From Pocillopora verrucosa (lineage: Eukaryota; Cnidaria; Anthozoa; Scleractinia; Pocilloporidae), in the NCBI RefSeq assembly GCF_036669915.1, contig NC_089314.1, positions 6,567,778 to 6,631,777 of the forward strand: a DNA stretch of 64,000 nucleotides. Direction: 5' to 3'. The position numbers were made by a program, and so were the translations under genes. The notes below the pieces were generated by a model. The model was not told the DNA's origin and did no database searches. It saw only the letters and a program-made list of their open reading frames with translations. Below, piece by piece: positions 63,140-64,000 of the stretch (its first letter is position 1; each line of letters begins with the position of its first letter).

Positions 63140-64000
63140 TTAGTCGTCTGTGACAAAATTAATACTTCCCGTGGATGACTTGGTCTTGCGAGTGCTGATA
63201 AATGGACTCATCTTGATGTCTTTCTCACTGCCACTCAAACTCAAATTCAAGTCTGCATCAGTTTGGCATTTCAGATAAAACTTCCTCATCAGCTGCATTC
63301 GTTTCACAGGGCTACAGGCCAAATAACTGTTCTTGATGAATTGAGGAGCTGAACCCATGAGTTTCATCTGTGTAATGACAGTGACAGTAGAAGATGTTGA
63401 ACCATCATCCACTGGACGGATTATTGTGCCTGACAGGATGGTCTCAGCCCTAAATAATGAAGAGAAATACTTCAAAGTTAATTTTTAAGGGAGTAAGTTT
63501 ATAAAAGAAACTGTGGTGCTGCTTTAGTGCAAGAGTGTAACAAGGTAATTTGGTATTATCAACTGAGTTTATAACATAAATTGGCCACTGTTAACAGTTT
63601 CAAAGCTGATGTTTTGAGTGTTAGCAAATGGAAGAAATGTGGGTTTCACTGACTACCACTTACTTTTAAGCTAAAGGCAGACACTGATTATCTGAAGAGC
63701 GTCAGGATCTAATCATATCTGCAGGATCACGAAGGTCTCTTAAGAGTGTTGACATGACATGGTTCTCTGACTCATATGAAGTTGGAGGTTCCAGAGTTTG
63801 CACAATTATGATTGGTTCAATTCAAATTTTTCTTTGGCAAAAATTGCCTGAACACAACAAGGTAAAAGCATCTAGCATGAGCACCTTATGATCACCAAAA
63901 TAGGAAAACAGGACTTTTTTTACCTCACAAAGTTTGACTTGACTGAATCTTTCATGAGAGGGTGTTCTGTGCTACGCAATGCTAGAATATAGCAATGTTG
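63140..64000 (-). CDS. START-domain protein, last two exons, partial
   Basis: Exon 64000-63924 (cut by the window edge) encodes HCYILALRSTEHPLMKDS and ends GTGAG|GTAAAA in phase 2. The last exon, 63449-63140, continues in phase with AETILSGTIIRPVDDGSTSS and TVTVITQMK and ends in TAA. These match the end of the START domain in the neighbouring gene (LETGICGAIIRPYHDATRSS), with the same intron phase at the same codon, so the two genes are tandem paralogues. The C-terminal tail is Ser/Thr-rich. The intron (63450-63923) carries a partial copy of the hairpin MITE. Most of the gene lies beyond the right edge, so whether it also has discoidin and helix parts is not known. Confidence 0.8.

Overview
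The window is nuclear DNA of an animal. It is AT-rich, its genes are split by GT-AG introns, and short inverted-repeat elements are scattered through it. Three galaxin genes (secreted proteins built from paired cysteines, known from coral skeletons) point to a cnidarian, most likely a stony coral; the genus cannot be told from the sequence. All exon limits below were read by hand from splice sites and reading-frame phase.

Layout. (1) 1-6.8 kb, minus strand: N-terminal exons of POLR3B, the second-largest subunit of RNA polymerase III; the gene runs off the left edge. (2) 7.9-20.8 kb, minus strand: two tandem galaxin genes of nine and eight coding exons, with decayed exon copies between the working ones. 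(3) 21.5-29.3 kb: two more copies of the galaxin upstream region flank a gene on the minus strand for a secreted DNRLRE/CBM96-type protein, which appears to use a galaxin-type promoter and leader exon. (4) 29.3-36 kb: no intact gene, only mobile-element remnants and one orphan galaxin pseudo-exon. (5) 36.0-40.2 kb, plus strand: a third, larger galaxin with a short collagen-like stretch and a very recent internal duplication. (6) 41.7-42.7 kb, minus strand: a one-exon class A GPCR. (7) 42.7-47.6 kb: intergenic, repeat-rich. (8) 47.6-59.7 kb, minus strand: fourteen exons in unbroken phase that join an F5/8-type C (discoidin) domain, a long E/R/K-rich helix and a START lipid-binding domain, a combination I do not know from any described family. 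(9) 63.1-64.0 kb: the last two exons of a second START gene, continuing past the right edge.

How the genes may work together. The three galaxins and the DNRLRE protein all carry a signal peptide and lie within about 32 kb. Two galaxins and the DNRLRE gene have paralogous promoters. This suggests a cluster of co-expressed secreted matrix genes, possibly skeletal, but that is inference. The START genes, the GPCR and POLR3B have no evident link to it.
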